A stretch of 19,052 nucleotides of DNA from CAYLUN01 sp964386865 (lineage in GTDB: Bacteria; Verrucomicrobiota; Kiritimatiellia; RFP12; UBA1067): contig CAYLUN010000098.1 of assembly GCA_964386865.1 (NCBI GenBank), positions 1-19,052 on the forward strand, in the 5' to 3' direction. The notes under the pieces were generated by a model, which saw only the letters and a list, made by a program, of their open reading frames with translations, made no database searches and was not told where the DNA came from. Made by a program: the position numbers and the translations under genes. Shown here one piece after another: positions 1 to 7,543 of this stretch; position 1 is the stretch's first letter, and each line of letters opens with the position of its first letter.

Positions 1-286
1 CGATCTGGGCGCTGACCCGTTCGCCGCGCCACGCGCAGAGCCTGATTCCGCCGGCAGCCGGCGCGAACGCCAACGGACCGGTTGGAGCATAGCGCGTGTC
101 CACATCCCCCACCCCGCCGCCCAAAGCCGGGGCGGCCTTGTCCGCGACCGCCGCCATTGGCGCGGCCGGCTCATAGCTGGGATGCCACGCTGGACCGGAG
201 GCGCCCTGCACCGCCGCCTGTGCCGCTGTCGAAACAAGCAGCGCTGCCCCCGCAACAAACGTCAATTTAGCCAAGTAATCCCTCAT
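1..286 (-). CDS. Exported protein, N-terminal part; possible GH123/DUF4091-type glycoside hydrolase (partial)
   Basis: The reading frame opens at ATG 286-284 and stays open to the left edge of the window, giving 95 complete codons; the rest of the gene lies outside. The first ~25 residues form a clear Sec signal peptide: MRDYLAK, then a hydrophobic stretch, then an STAAQA-A cleavage-type end. The mature part starts with an Ala/Pro-rich linker and reaches a segment reading LCAWRGERVSAQI. A short 'W-(R/K)-G-E-R-V-x-A-Q' segment of this kind is typical of the N-terminal beta-sandwich of GH123/DUF4091-family proteins in polysaccharide-degrading bacteria, so I tentatively place it there; too little is present to be sure. 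AAGGA and GGGGGA lie 4-9 nt upstream of the ATG and support the start. The gene has its own promoter in the 102-bp gap after the URO-D gene, so it is probably a separate transcription unit. The exported nature is well supported; the family is not. Confidence 0.7.
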   Translation of the reverse strand, partial: MRDYLAKLTFVAGAALLVSTAAQAAVQGASGPAWHPSYEPAAPMAAVADKAAPALGGGVGDVDTRYAPTGPLAFAPAAGGIRLCAWRGERVSAQI

Positions 287-316
287 TTTCCCCCATCCTT
301 CCCTGCCTGTTTCCCA

Positions 317-345
317 ATTATAGGAAGTTTTTCTGATTCCAACAA
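317..345 (-). promoter_or_regulatory. Sigma70-type promoter of the leftmost gene
   Basis: On the minus strand a perfect TATAAT (322-317) is preceded by TTGTTG (345-340) with exactly 17 nt between them. The predicted start near 310 would leave a leader of about 24 nt that contains the ribosome binding site. It is the best consensus promoter in the window and has no palindrome upstream, unlike three other promoters here, so constitutive or differently controlled expression is likely. Confidence 0.65.
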
Positions 346-379
346 TGTCACATACTGACAGAATCACAGACGCGTCGCT

Positions 380-397
380 ATTGGCGGATCAGCCAAT
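380..397 (-). terminator. Short hairpin at the end of the MFS/URO-D operon
   Basis: ATTGGC and GCCAAT form a 6-bp inverted repeat around a 6-nt loop, and the stop codon of the URO-D gene (391-389) lies in the loop. No T-tract follows, so it is not a classical intrinsic terminator. It may be a weak termination or mRNA 3'-end structure, or chance. Confidence 0.25.
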
Positions 398-1465
398 ACC
401 CTTTGCCCAGGCCTGCCAGGCCCGGACCGTCGCGAGCGGATACTGCGGCTCGAGGTGATACAGGATGACCAGCCAGCCGCCCTGATTGTCGGCGAACGCG
501 TTCCGTGTCCAGGCCTTCAGGTCGTCGAGATTGCCGCTGGCGAGCAGCTTCACGGGCGGCGCGATGCTCACCGGGAAATCGAGCCCGAATAGGTCCCTGA
601 CCCGGGCGAGCGACGTCTCCCCGCCCAAGTCCAGGCAGCTCAGGCTCCCGACCTTCCGGAGCGCCTCCAAGATGTGGTCGCTCGGCCCGCACGAGTGCAG
701 GCGGACCGGCCCCAGCGCCAGCCCGATCCGCTCCAGCGTCGGGCTGACGAACGCCTCCCACTCGTTGGCACCAACCATGCAGGACGAACATTCGCCGACG
801 TGTACGGACTCGATCGTGATGCCGGCCAGCGCCGCAAAGTGCCGGACCAGGACGATGTTGGCCTCGCAGATCCAGCGCATGACGTGGTGCACGCGGTCGG
901 GGTCCAGCAGCATGTCCATGAACACCTCCTCCCCGAGGAACTTCTGCGCCGTGGTCAGCGAGCCGTGAACCGCGGCCCGCCCGGAGGCGTCCCAGAAGAA
1001 GGGCGGAATCGGACAGAACCTGCGCTCGGCCTGCACCATGCGGATCTGCTGGCTGAGCATGCGGATCAGCGGATGCTCCACAAGCGTCTCGGGCGGAGGC
1101 AGGGCCTCCACGGGCTTCCCGGCCCAGCAGGCCGGGGTGATGTCGGCGTCCCCGCCGGGTGTCGGGATGAAGTCCGCGCCAAGCAGCATACCGACGAGCA
1201 GGTTGGGCTGGATGCCCCCGATGAGCGCCTGCTTCTGCTCCCAATACGCCTTCCGGCCGAGGTTGCTCTCCGTGTACAGCGCGTCCAGTTCCGGGCAGAT
1301 GCTGTCCAGATACGCCTGGCACCTGAGATCCGTCTCGCGGCGGAGAAACGGATCAAAGTAGTACGCGCGATCAAACGCCACGCCCAGCGCCTGGGCCATG
1401 AACGCCTTGGACACCGAGGCTTCAAACTGAACGGCTCGCTTCTTGGTCTGGCTGCTATCAGTCAT
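389..1465 (-). CDS. Uroporphyrinogen decarboxylase (URO-D)-family protein, methyltransferase-like
   Basis: 358 residues, the usual length for the URO-D/MtaA-type TIM-barrel family. It has no signal peptide and should be cytoplasmic. Family features seen are the segment VHVGECSSCMVGANEWEAF (about 221-239), the F-V-S-P block after it, and the LHSCG motif (256-260) whose His and Cys correspond to zinc ligands in methylcobamide:CoM methyltransferase-like members. True HemE features are not evident, and the gene sits next to a sugar transporter rather than haem genes, so I do not call it hemE. Many such paralogues occur in Verrucomicrobiota/Lentisphaerota-type genomes near carbohydrate genes; their substrate is generally unknown. 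The start ATG lies 1 nt after the TAG of the MFS gene (TAG-A-ATG), and an AGAGA-type purine run inside the MFS 3' end is the only ribosome-binding candidate, so translation is probably coupled. Family sure, reaction unknown. Confidence 0.85.
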   Translation of the reverse strand: MTDSSQTKKRAVQFEASVSKAFMAQALGVAFDRAYYFDPFLRRETDLRCQAYLDSICPELDALYTESNLGRKAYWEQKQALIGGIQPNLLVGMLLGADFIPTPGGDADITPACWAGKPVEALPPPETLVEHPLIRMLSQQIRMVQAERRFCPIPPFFWDASGRAAVHGSLTTAQKFLGEEVFMDMLLDPDRVHHVMRWICEANIVLVRHFAALAGITIESVHVGECSSCMVGANEWEAFVSPTLERIGLALGPVRLHSCGPSDHILEALRKVGSLSCLDLGGETSLARVRDLFGLDFPVSIAPPVKLLASGNLDDLKAWTRNAFADNQGGWLVILYHLEPQYPLATVRAWQAWAKGIG

Positions 1466-1466
1466 T

Positions 1467-3314
1467 CTAAACTTTTCTCTCTTTCTCTTTTGTCTGAGCG
1501 AAATAGGCTTCGATCTCCTCGAGCGACTTGCCCTTGGTCTCCGGCAGGAAGAAGGTGGCCGTGATGAAGTAAATCACGGTGCTGCCTGCGAAGGCCCAGA
1601 AAGCCACGGCATAGCCGCACCTGCCGACGGTCGGTAAGAAGGCGGCGGCGATGGCCGTTGAGACGGATTGGTTGATGAGCAGCGCGATGCTCATTCCGGT
1701 GGAGCGTATGCGGGTCGGCATCAGCTCCGAAAGGGCGAGCCAGACACAAACACCCGGGCCGACCGCATAAAAGGCCATGAAGACCAGCAGGCAGAGGGCG
1801 GTCAGCACCCCGCCCCATTTTTCAGGGACTGGCGTCACGAGGGCATTTTCGATCACGAGCGGCCTTTCCCGGGCCGCGTCGAGACTTGCAAACGGGTTGG
1901 CGAAGAACGCCAGCGTCTTGTTGGCAGGCAGGCAGTTTTCGCGGCTGATTTCAAGCGGTTTGGACAGCGCGTTGTCCGAGCGCATCACGGGAGTCGCCGC
2001 ACGGAAGCCGCCGCAGGAGTAGATCACGATCAGCGTCTGCACGTCGTATGCCGCGCCCGCCTCGCGCGCGCCGGCTGCGACGGGCGCAAGCAGGTCGGAG
2101 ACCGCAGCGGCGTTAAAGGCCAGCGTCAGCTTCTGGTCGGGCGTCACGCGCGCCTGCAGTTGCGCGCGCCGGTCCACCCGCAGCCGCTCGGTGCGGTGGA
2201 ACAGGAATCCCGTGGCCAGCAGCGCGGCGATGATTCCCAGCGTGCCGAGCGACAGCAGGAACGTGCGCCCCTTGCGGTCCACCAGCGCGACGCTGGCGAG
2301 CGTCATCACGAAGTTGACCGCGGTCAGGGCCACATAGCCCCAATGGGCTTCGAGGTCGGACAGCCCGGCCTGCAGGAGGATGGTCGTGCTGTACCCGATG
2401 ATTGAGGCGACCCCCGTGGCCTGCGTGCAGGCGAGGATGACGCAGGCCAGCACGAACGGGATCACGTACTTGCGGCTGAACAGGGAATCGCTTGCTCCTT
2501 TTCGGGCGCCCGGCTCACCTGGCGCGGACGCGGCGAGCCCCGCCTCCATCTCGCTCAGCTCCAGCGCAGCCTGCTCTTCGGTCCGGGACCACCTCAGCGC
2601 GGCGAGGCAGGCCTCTTTCCTGTCGGCGCGGAACAGCCAGCGGGGCGACTCGGAAACCAGGGCGCTGCCGAGGACGAACAGGATGCCAGGCGGCAGCGAG
2701 CACCAGAAGATGCTGCGCCAGGCCATGTCTTTGAAGGCGAAGAGCCGGTCCGCGTCTCCGAGCGCGGCGATCTGCTCGATGCGCACGCTGAAGCCCATGC
2801 CGATCACGGCTGCGGCCACAATGCCCAGCGTCAGCAGCAACTGGAAGACGGCCGTGCCTTTGCCGCGGTGCGCCGGGCCCAGGCACTCGGCCAGGTAAAG
2901 GGGCACGATCACCCCGATGAGTCCGGCACTGACGCCTTGCAGCAGGCGGCCCAAGACGAGCGGCACGTAACCGTGCGAAAGGGCGATGACGGGAATGCTC
3001 GCGACGAAAACGACGCCGCTGAGGGCCATCATCGGTTTTCGTCCCAGCCCGTCTGCAAGCGTCCCCGCGAAAAGCGTCGAGACCACACTGCCCAGAAGCA
3101 CGGCGGCCACAACGACCGACAACTGGCCGGCATTCAGGCCCGAGGTCGCTTCGAGGTAAGGCAGCGCACCGGCGATGATCCCGACATCGATGCCATACAG
3201 GAGCCCGCCCAAGCCAGCCACAAGCAGCAGAAAAGTGCTGTTGCGTCGCGTCCGGTTCCCGTCCCCTGCGACGGCACCAAGGCGCGAAACCGGCAAAACG
3301 ACACGATTATTCAT
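1467..3314 (-). CDS. MFS transporter, sugar porter family, with a large periplasmic insertion
   Basis: 615 residues with 12 predicted membrane segments. Sugar-porter signatures are present in order: GLLYGIDVGIIAGALP in TM1 (37-52), GRKP after TM2 (91-94), VPLYLAE before the TM4/5 region (137-143), SESPRWLF at the start of the central cytoplasmic loop (221-228), DRKGR between TM8 and TM9 (346-350), and the C-terminal PETKGKSLEEIE (591-602). It should import a sugar or uronate by proton symport or facilitated diffusion. The family is usually about 450-500 residues; the excess is a hydrophilic block at about 374-498 between TM9 and TM10, on the periplasmic side. The QQxxGxN substrate motif of TM7 is altered (TQATGVASIIGYS). 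The start at 3314 has AGGGGG about 11 nt upstream. It is the first gene of a two-gene operon with the URO-D-family gene and may carry in sugars released by the neighbouring exported hydrolases. Substrate not predictable. Confidence 0.9.
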   Translation of the reverse strand: MNNRVVLPVSRLGAVAGDGNRTRRNSTFLLLVAGLGGLLYGIDVGIIAGALPYLEATSGLNAGQLSVVVAAVLLGSVVSTLFAGTLADGLGRKPMMALSGVVFVASIPVIALSHGYVPLVLGRLLQGVSAGLIGVIVPLYLAECLGPAHRGKGTAVFQLLLTLGIVAAAVIGMGFSVRIEQIAALGDADRLFAFKDMAWRSIFWCSLPPGILFVLGSALVSESPRWLFRADRKEACLAALRWSRTEEQAALELSEMEAGLAASAPGEPGARKGASDSLFSRKYVIPFVLACVILACTQATGVASIIGYSTTILLQAGLSDLEAHWGYVALTAVNFVMTLASVALVDRKGRTFLLSLGTLGIIAALLATGFLFHRTERLRVDRRAQLQARVTPDQKLTLAFNAAAVSDLLAPVAAGAREAGAAYDVQTLIVIYSCGGFRAATPVMRSDNALSKPLEISRENCLPANKTLAFFANPFASLDAARERPLVIENALVTPVPEKWGGVLTALCLLVFMAFYAVGPGVCVWLALSELMPTRIRSTGMSIALLINQSVSTAIAAAFLPTVGRCGYAVAFWAFAGSTVIYFITATFFLPETKGKSLEEIEAYFAQTKEKERKV

Positions 3315-3353
3315 GCGCTGTGTGGCCCCCTATTTTTAGGCTTCGACGGTCGC

Positions 3354-3382
3354 ATGATACCAGCCCGAACCAAAAAAGCACA
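3354..3382 (-). promoter_or_regulatory. Possible promoter of the MFS/URO-D operon
   Basis: TATCAT (3359-3354) is a good -10 match about 40 nt upstream of the start codon. At 17-nt spacing the -35 position reads TGTGCT, a poor match. No ATCCCCCG palindrome lies upstream, so this operon seems to be outside the palindrome set. Confidence 0.3.
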
Positions 3383-3459
3383 TGTCCGCACCGCAATAAA
3401 GCATATACTTTTCGCAAGCGCAGCCTTTGCCAGCCCTCGACTCTACGTTCTCACAGAAT

Positions 3460-3488
3460 AGCCGGATACATGGCGCATATGTTCGGCT
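3460..3488 (-). terminator. Imperfect hairpin downstream of the GH5-like gene
   Basis: AGCCG/CGGCT enclose ACAT/ATGT with a 7-nt apical loop and a small asymmetric internal loop, beginning about 19 nt after the GH5 stop codon. No strong U-tract follows, so termination here is only possible. The rest of the 192-bp gap to the MFS start holds only the possible -10 noted separately. Confidence 0.3.
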
Positions 3489-3506
3489 GCTTTCCCATTT
3501 CAAAGT

Positions 3507-4721
3507 TTAATGCAATCCCGGCGGGCGAGGGCGGAAATACGCGGCCTTGTCAGTGATAAGCGTGATGATCGAATCTTCCAGCGCAGATTCGCCTGGCCAC
3601 ATGTTGAATTTTCCGCCAGGGCTCCATTGCCACATGATCGCGACCGGGACCTTGGCCTGTGAAATGGCGGCAAAGGCGTTGGTCACGTAATCCCGCGCCG
3701 CCTCTGGCGAGAGTTCCAGCGGTTTAGCTCCGCTTGCGTGGGTCGGCGCGTCAGCGCGGCTCTCCAGATTCAGGCCCCACTCTTCCACCACGAACGGTTT
3801 GCCTATGGCGTCCGTGTAGGCGGCGTAGGCGGCGAGGTTCTTCCACTCCCCCCACGGCATCGGCACCTGATAGGGCGGGCTGACGGGACGCTCCAAAGCC
3901 TTGGGCGGGTGGCTGTAGATATGGACGGAGCCGAAGTCGATGTTCCGGTCGGCCCACAGCGTCTTCCAATACGGCGCGCCCGTCCTGTCCTTCACCGGCC
4001 CGGTGGGCGTGACATGCAACAGGCCGCCGGCGTTGACCAGTTGGCGGGGAGCGTTGCGTTTAAGCTCGGCAGCTGCGTTCGCGATGAAAGACAGGTAGTT
4101 GTTCACGTCACGGCTTTCATTCTTGAGGTCTGCCCCGCCACCCGGCAGCTGATTGAGTCCGAAGGGTACGATCTCGCCCAGGATCGAATACGCCAAGATG
4201 GTCGGATCGTCCTTGTAGAGGCGCCCGTTGATCGTATTCCGGCGGTTCGGGATGACGCGATAGACGTCTTTGAGGCGGGCGAAGTTCTCCGGCGCGGTCA
4301 CGTCGAAAGGCGGATCGGAATACCGGCCGGTGTCATAGGTCAGTGTGCTGAAATCGATGATCACGCGCATCCCAAGCGTGCGCGCGACATCGAGGATCAT
4401 GTCGATCTGGCTCCACACCGGCTCCGACAGGTGCCGCGCCAAGTCACCGGTTTTAAAATCGTAGATGACGGTGGTGGCGCGAAAAAGGGTAAAGCCGTGA
4501 GCCTGAGCCACGCGGAAGATGCGCTCTACCTTTTCCCGTGGATTCTTGCGCTGGTCCTTGCCAACGTTCAATTCGTAGGCGGTGAACCCCATGGCCCGAT
4601 ATTCTTGCGCGCCAACACGGAACTTGCCCCCCACTACAGCCACAAACGGCTCCCCCGCCCCCTGAGCCGTGCCACACGCTATACCGGCAAACAGAACAAC
4701 CCCTACCAGTCGTTTTCTCAT
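3507..4721 (-). CDS. Exported GH5-like (clan GH-A) glycoside hydrolase
   Basis: 404 residues from the ATG at 4721. The frame can be extended to a TTG at 4736, but the GGAGGG Shine-Dalgarno overlaps that stretch and sits about 5 nt before 4721, so 4721 is chosen. Residues 1-~22 are a signal peptide (MRKRL, hydrophobic core, AQGAG). The rest resembles the GH5 cellulase/mannanase-type TIM barrel: GFTLFRATT at the strand-2 position (76-84), DDPTILAYSILGEIVPFG (171-188) at the acid/base strand, VHIYSH (266-271), KPFVVEEWGLN (308-318) with the likely nucleophile E314, and IMWQW (362-366). The likely acid/base is E183, but the residue before it is Gly, where clan GH-A enzymes normally have Asn. It probably cleaves a beta-linked polysaccharide in the periplasm or outside. 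Its promoter carries one of the three palindromes, which links it to the sulfatase operon. Subfamily and substrate are not resolved. Confidence 0.8.
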   Translation of the reverse strand: MRKRLVGVVLFAGIACGTAQGAGEPFVAVVGGKFRVGAQEYRAMGFTAYELNVGKDQRKNPREKVERIFRVAQAHGFTLFRATTVIYDFKTGDLARHLSEPVWSQIDMILDVARTLGMRVIIDFSTLTYDTGRYSDPPFDVTAPENFARLKDVYRVIPNRRNTINGRLYKDDPTILAYSILGEIVPFGLNQLPGGGADLKNESRDVNNYLSFIANAAAELKRNAPRQLVNAGGLLHVTPTGPVKDRTGAPYWKTLWADRNIDFGSVHIYSHPPKALERPVSPPYQVPMPWGEWKNLAAYAAYTDAIGKPFVVEEWGLNLESRADAPTHASGAKPLELSPEAARDYVTNAFAAISQAKVPVAIMWQWSPGGKFNMWPGESALEDSIITLITDKAAYFRPRPPGLH

Positions 4722-4749
4722 AATACCCTCCGCCAATCAAATCGACATG

Positions 4750-4773
4750 ATCATAGCGGTTTCGTGGAAAAAT
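4750..4773 (-). promoter_or_regulatory. Promoter of the GH5-like gene
   Basis: TATGAT (4755-4750), one base from consensus, gives a predicted start near 4743 and a leader of about 22 nt. The hexamer 17 nt further upstream is ATGGCA, 4 of 6 to TTGACA. The palindrome at 4777-4794 ends 21 nt upstream of the -10 hexamer. Confidence 0.5.
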
Positions 4774-4776
4774 GCC

Positions 4777-4794
4777 ATCCCCCGCTCGGGGGGA
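4777..4794. promoter_or_regulatory. Palindromic putative operator, copy 1 (upstream of GH5-like gene)
   Basis: The plus strand reads ATCCCCCGCTCGGGGGGA. CCCCCG and CGGGGG pair across a 2-nt centre (CT); the outer A/T arms are only partly conserved, making this the weakest of the three copies. It is centred about 30 nt upstream of the -10 hexamer, the same placement as in copies 2 and 3. Confidence 0.65.
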
Positions 4795-5113
4795 CATATC
4801 TACACCGGCGCGACCACCGTGACGACCAAGGTCGCATTCCTGACGCTTACCCTTATCACGGCGTATTTGCCCCATCGAAGTGAAGGCGGGCACGCGGGGC
4901 GGCATGCAGAGTCTTCGGCTGTTGCTTAAACTGCGCGGGTTACGTTCCGGGCTCCGCGTTTCCATGGAATAAGAAATCGGTAAAATCGAAGACGCCGGCA
5001 TCGTGCCGCTGTACGCGGCGCTCCGGCTCCTGGAAGACAGCGGCAGGCTAGGAGGCTGAGAAAATGAACCGTCACCCTGTCGGAAACCGGCGAGGTGATA
5101 TCGTACAGCGCCC
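4795..5113. other. Intergenic region without a supported gene
   Basis: About 320 bp lie between the 3' end of the beta-strand-repeat gene and the copy-1 palindrome. Frames on both strands are short and lack start signals and recognisable domains. The only structure seen is an 8-bp inverted repeat at 5005-5044. A plus-strand frame at about 4970-5060 (I-E-D-A-G-I-V-P-L-Y...) looks vaguely protein-like but follows a TAA and has no start codon. It may be a decayed remnant or a long 3' untranslated region. Confidence 0.4.
5005..5044 (-). terminator. Inverted repeat downstream of the beta-strand-repeat gene
   Basis: GCCGCTGT (5005-5012) and ACAGCGGC (5037-5044) are perfect 8-bp complements around a 24-nt G+C-rich loop, 70-109 nt after the stop codon. 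No U-tract follows directly. It could be a transcript 3'-end structure. Confidence 0.25.
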
Positions 5114-7393
5114 CTACTGCACCATGATCAGCGTGCCCCACGGCCGGAACACGATGCGCTTGTTCGCCGCGTCATTGACGGCCTTGTAGCTCTCGCCGCT
5201 GCCAGCCACTTCGACCGGCACGGCCTGCGGTCCAGAATAGGTCTGGTACGTGAAGAGCACCGTACCGCCCAGTGCCGCGCCGCCGGAGAGCGTCGCGTCC
5301 AGGTAGAGCCTGCCCGAAGCCGGCAGCATGAGCGCACCGGCCGCCACACGGTCGGTCGCACCTGACGCAATGTCCCACACCAGCCGGGCGCCTGCCTCGA
5401 CCGTCAGGTTCGAGACCGAGAACGTGCCAGCCCCCTCCGACCCAGGCGTTAGGCGGCCTCCGGCCTTCACGACCGCCTGCCAGACCGTGCCTGTCCCGCC
5501 GAAGGCCGCGTTGGTGTAGACCGTGGCCAGGCCGGTCGCGGCCGACTGGTCGCCGTTGACCAGCAGCGTGCCGTTCGTCACCGACGTGGGGCCGCTGTAG
5601 AAGTTCGTCCCCGACAGGAGCCACTGGCCAGCCCCTGTCTTGGTGAGTGCAATCTTCGTCACGTCGTTGGTGCCGTTACCGATCACGCCGGCGATCCTGT
5701 TCAGGCCGGGGTTCGCGCCCGCCAGCGTGAGCGTGTTGGCCCCGCTCGCCGCACGGGAGCTGATCCGGCCGCTGAAGGCCAGCGCGCCCACGCCGGCCGC
5801 GGCTCCGGCATCGAGGGTGCCGTCGCTGTTCAGCGACAACGTCCGGTCTGTGGAGCTGTCTCCCGCGCCGATGTAGCGCAGCGTGCCGCCGTTGCTGAGG
5901 GAGAAGTTGAAGGCCGGCGTCGTGTGCAGCTTATTCCCGAGGCCGAGCGAAGAGGCCGCGCCGACGTTAGCCACCGAGTCGAACTGCAGCACGCCGCCTT
6001 CAACGGCAACATAACCCCGGAAGTCCTTGTTGCCCTCCAACGACCAAGTATTGGCGTCGCGCTTGGCGAGGTTCACACCCCGGTCCCTGACGGTGCCAAG
6101 CGTCGACTTGTTATCGGTCAACCCGCCTGTGATCCGGTTCTCCAGCGACGCATCGCTCGTCCCGCCCAAGACCAGCAGCGTATTGCCGTCCGTGCCGTTG
6201 TTGTTGTTCCCGATGCCGAGAATGTAGGAACCGGCGCTCGGCGAACCGAGCGTCAGCGCGCCCGTTCCGCTGGCATTGAGGGTGAAGGTGCTGCCGATCT
6301 GGTCAATCACATAGATTACACGGTCACTGCTCGCTTCGCCGCCAGTATACGTGATGGTTGTATTGGCTCCACCCGGGGCTTGCACTTGAATCGGCGCATT
6401 GGTATTCGTGCCGGAGACCCCCTTGCCGAGCGCGCACTCCGTGCCCACCTCCGCAAGGGAGTTGACCGAAAGTGTGCTCCCGGTGAACTCCGCCAGAATC
6501 GTCTTGCCCTCGAAGGTGTTTAGGCCGCCGAGTACGAGGGTGCCCGCCCCGGCCTTGACAAGGTTGCCTGTTCCGCTGATCACGCCCGTGATCCCCAGCG
6601 TAGTCCCGCTGTTCACGGAACTCGTGACCGTTCCGGCGATCACCACATTCCGCTTGTTTGCACCCGAGTTATCCAGATTGAAGGTTCCCGTCGTATAGAG
6701 TGTTGCGCCATTGCTGATGCTCAGCGTCGCTCCAGTGGCCACCGCGCCAAGATGGTTGTTCGCGCTTATCTGCAACATGCCTCTCTGGATCGTGGTCTCG
6801 CCCGTATAGCCGTTTGCCCCGGAAAGAACCAGGGTGTTCGTTCCCGCCTTGGTCAGGCCGAACCCGCCGTTGACGGGTCGGTTGATGGTCAGGGTGCCGC
6901 CGCCGTTATGCGTCACAACCAAGGGATCCGCGAGGTTGATGCTGCCTGTCCCCGCACCGAGGGTGATCGCGCCGGCCGCGCCGCTTTCGACCACGATCTC
7001 CGCGTTGCCGCCTGCCACATCCGTATCCAACGTCAAAACAAAACCGCTTCCCCCCGACAGGGCACTGGCGGTGCGAATACTGATCGCACTGTCCGCATTC
7101 TCGTTGAACGTCAAGGAGCGGATGGTTCTGTGCGCGCCGAGGAAGTTACTCAGGTTACCTGCGCCCGCCGTGTTAAAGGTTGCATCCAGAGTATTGTTGA
7201 ACGTCGGCAACGAGCCTCCCCAGTTGTTGGCCTGACCCCAGCCTTCGCTTCCGGCCCCGGCGCCGCCGCTCCAGGTAGTGGTAGCAGCGTGCAGTGCGCC
7301 GGCGCACAGACAGGTTGCAGCAACGGCGAGCTGCCCCGACGTGAACAAACCGCTCCGACCGCTTCTCCTCCGTTCAAACAACGTGCTGACCAT
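5114..7393 (-). CDS. Exported autotransporter-associated beta-strand-repeat protein
   Basis: 759 residues from the ATG at 7393. The frame extends upstream to 7510, but that part would overlap the promoter and palindrome, and AGGAG lies 9 nt before 7393. Residues 1-~36 are a signal peptide with a twin-arginine-like but ordinary n-region and the end AGALHA-A. The mature protein is Gly/Thr/Asn/Ser-rich and repetitive. At least four beta-strand (PATR-type) repeats match the pattern L-x-K-x-G-x-(G/N)-T-x-x-L-x-G-x-N-x-(Y/F)-x-G-x-T-x-(V/I)-x-x-G-x-L: about 179-209, 277-310, 441-471 (degenerate) and 582-614. This predicts a long right-handed beta-helix outside the cell. There is no C-terminal beta-barrel and no PEP-CTERM tail; it ends RPWGTLIMVQ, so it is not a classical autotransporter. 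Such proteins are thought to be surface adhesins or glycan-binding scaffolds, but function is not established. Its promoter carries the best-flanked palindrome. Confidence 0.85.
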   Translation of the reverse strand: MVSTLFERRRSGRSGLFTSGQLAVAATCLCAGALHAATTTWSGGAGAGSEGWGQANNWGGSLPTFNNTLDATFNTAGAGNLSNFLGAHRTIRSLTFNENADSAISIRTASALSGGSGFVLTLDTDVAGGNAEIVVESGAAGAITLGAGTGSINLADPLVVTHNGGGTLTINRPVNGGFGLTKAGTNTLVLSGANGYTGETTIQRGMLQISANNHLGAVATGATLSISNGATLYTTGTFNLDNSGANKRNVVIAGTVTSSVNSGTTLGITGVISGTGNLVKAGAGTLVLGGLNTFEGKTILAEFTGSTLSVNSLAEVGTECALGKGVSGTNTNAPIQVQAPGGANTTITYTGGEASSDRVIYVIDQIGSTFTLNASGTGALTLGSPSAGSYILGIGNNNNGTDGNTLLVLGGTSDASLENRITGGLTDNKSTLGTVRDRGVNLAKRDANTWSLEGNKDFRGYVAVEGGVLQFDSVANVGAASSLGLGNKLHTTPAFNFSLSNGGTLRYIGAGDSSTDRTLSLNSDGTLDAGAAAGVGALAFSGRISSRAASGANTLTLAGANPGLNRIAGVIGNGTNDVTKIALTKTGAGQWLLSGTNFYSGPTSVTNGTLLVNGDQSAATGLATVYTNAAFGGTGTVWQAVVKAGGRLTPGSEGAGTFSVSNLTVEAGARLVWDIASGATDRVAAGALMLPASGRLYLDATLSGGAALGGTVLFTYQTYSGPQAVPVEVAGSGESYKAVNDAANKRIVFRPWGTLIMVQ

Positions 7394-7455
7394 GGCGACA
7401 GACTCCTTTTCCAAAAACGCCTTCACTGCGCTCCCGCCTCGAATCTCATGGTTGT

Positions 7456-7484
7456 AGCTTAGCGCACGCTCTGCGCACCCGTGT
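7456..7484 (-). promoter_or_regulatory. Promoter of the beta-strand-repeat gene
   Basis: TAAGCT (7461-7456) is a moderate -10; the predicted start near 7449 leaves a leader of about 56 nt. At 17-nt spacing the -35 position reads ACACGG, a poor match. The palindrome ends 23 nt upstream of the -10 hexamer. Confidence 0.35.
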
Positions 7485-7502
7485 ATCCCCCGTGCGGGGG
7501 AT
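7485..7502. promoter_or_regulatory. Palindromic putative operator, copy 2 (upstream of beta-strand-repeat gene)
   Basis: ATCCCCCGTGCGGGGGAT is an 8-bp perfect inverted repeat around TG. The right flank TTC (7502-7504) is shared with copy 3, so identity reaches ...CGGGGGATTC. It lies 92 nt upstream of the start codon and 119 nt after the response-regulator stop. No T-tract follows, so a terminator role is unlikely. Confidence 0.7.
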
Positions 7503-7543
7503 TCGGGCACACCTCAATCAGAAGTAAGGAGCAACCGGCTAGC

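Noticed and set aside
389..1465. Annotation as hemE (true uroporphyrinogen decarboxylase).
   Set aside because: The H-x-C-G and G-E-C motifs and the sugar-transporter neighbour fit the divergent methyltransferase-like branch, and haem genes are absent.
674..1564. Long open frames opposite the real genes (for example plus strand 674-1564, 3738-4883, 8255-9151, 12060-13343).
   Set aside because: They lie antisense to well-supported genes, are Arg/Pro/His-rich as expected from high-G+C shadows, and match no domain.
4970..5060. Plus-strand frame reading I-E-D-A-G-I-V-P-L-Y..., faintly like the N-terminus of KDPG-aldolase-type proteins.
   Set aside because: It is under 30 codons, preceded directly by TAA, has no start codon or ribosome site, and the similarity stops after about ten residues.
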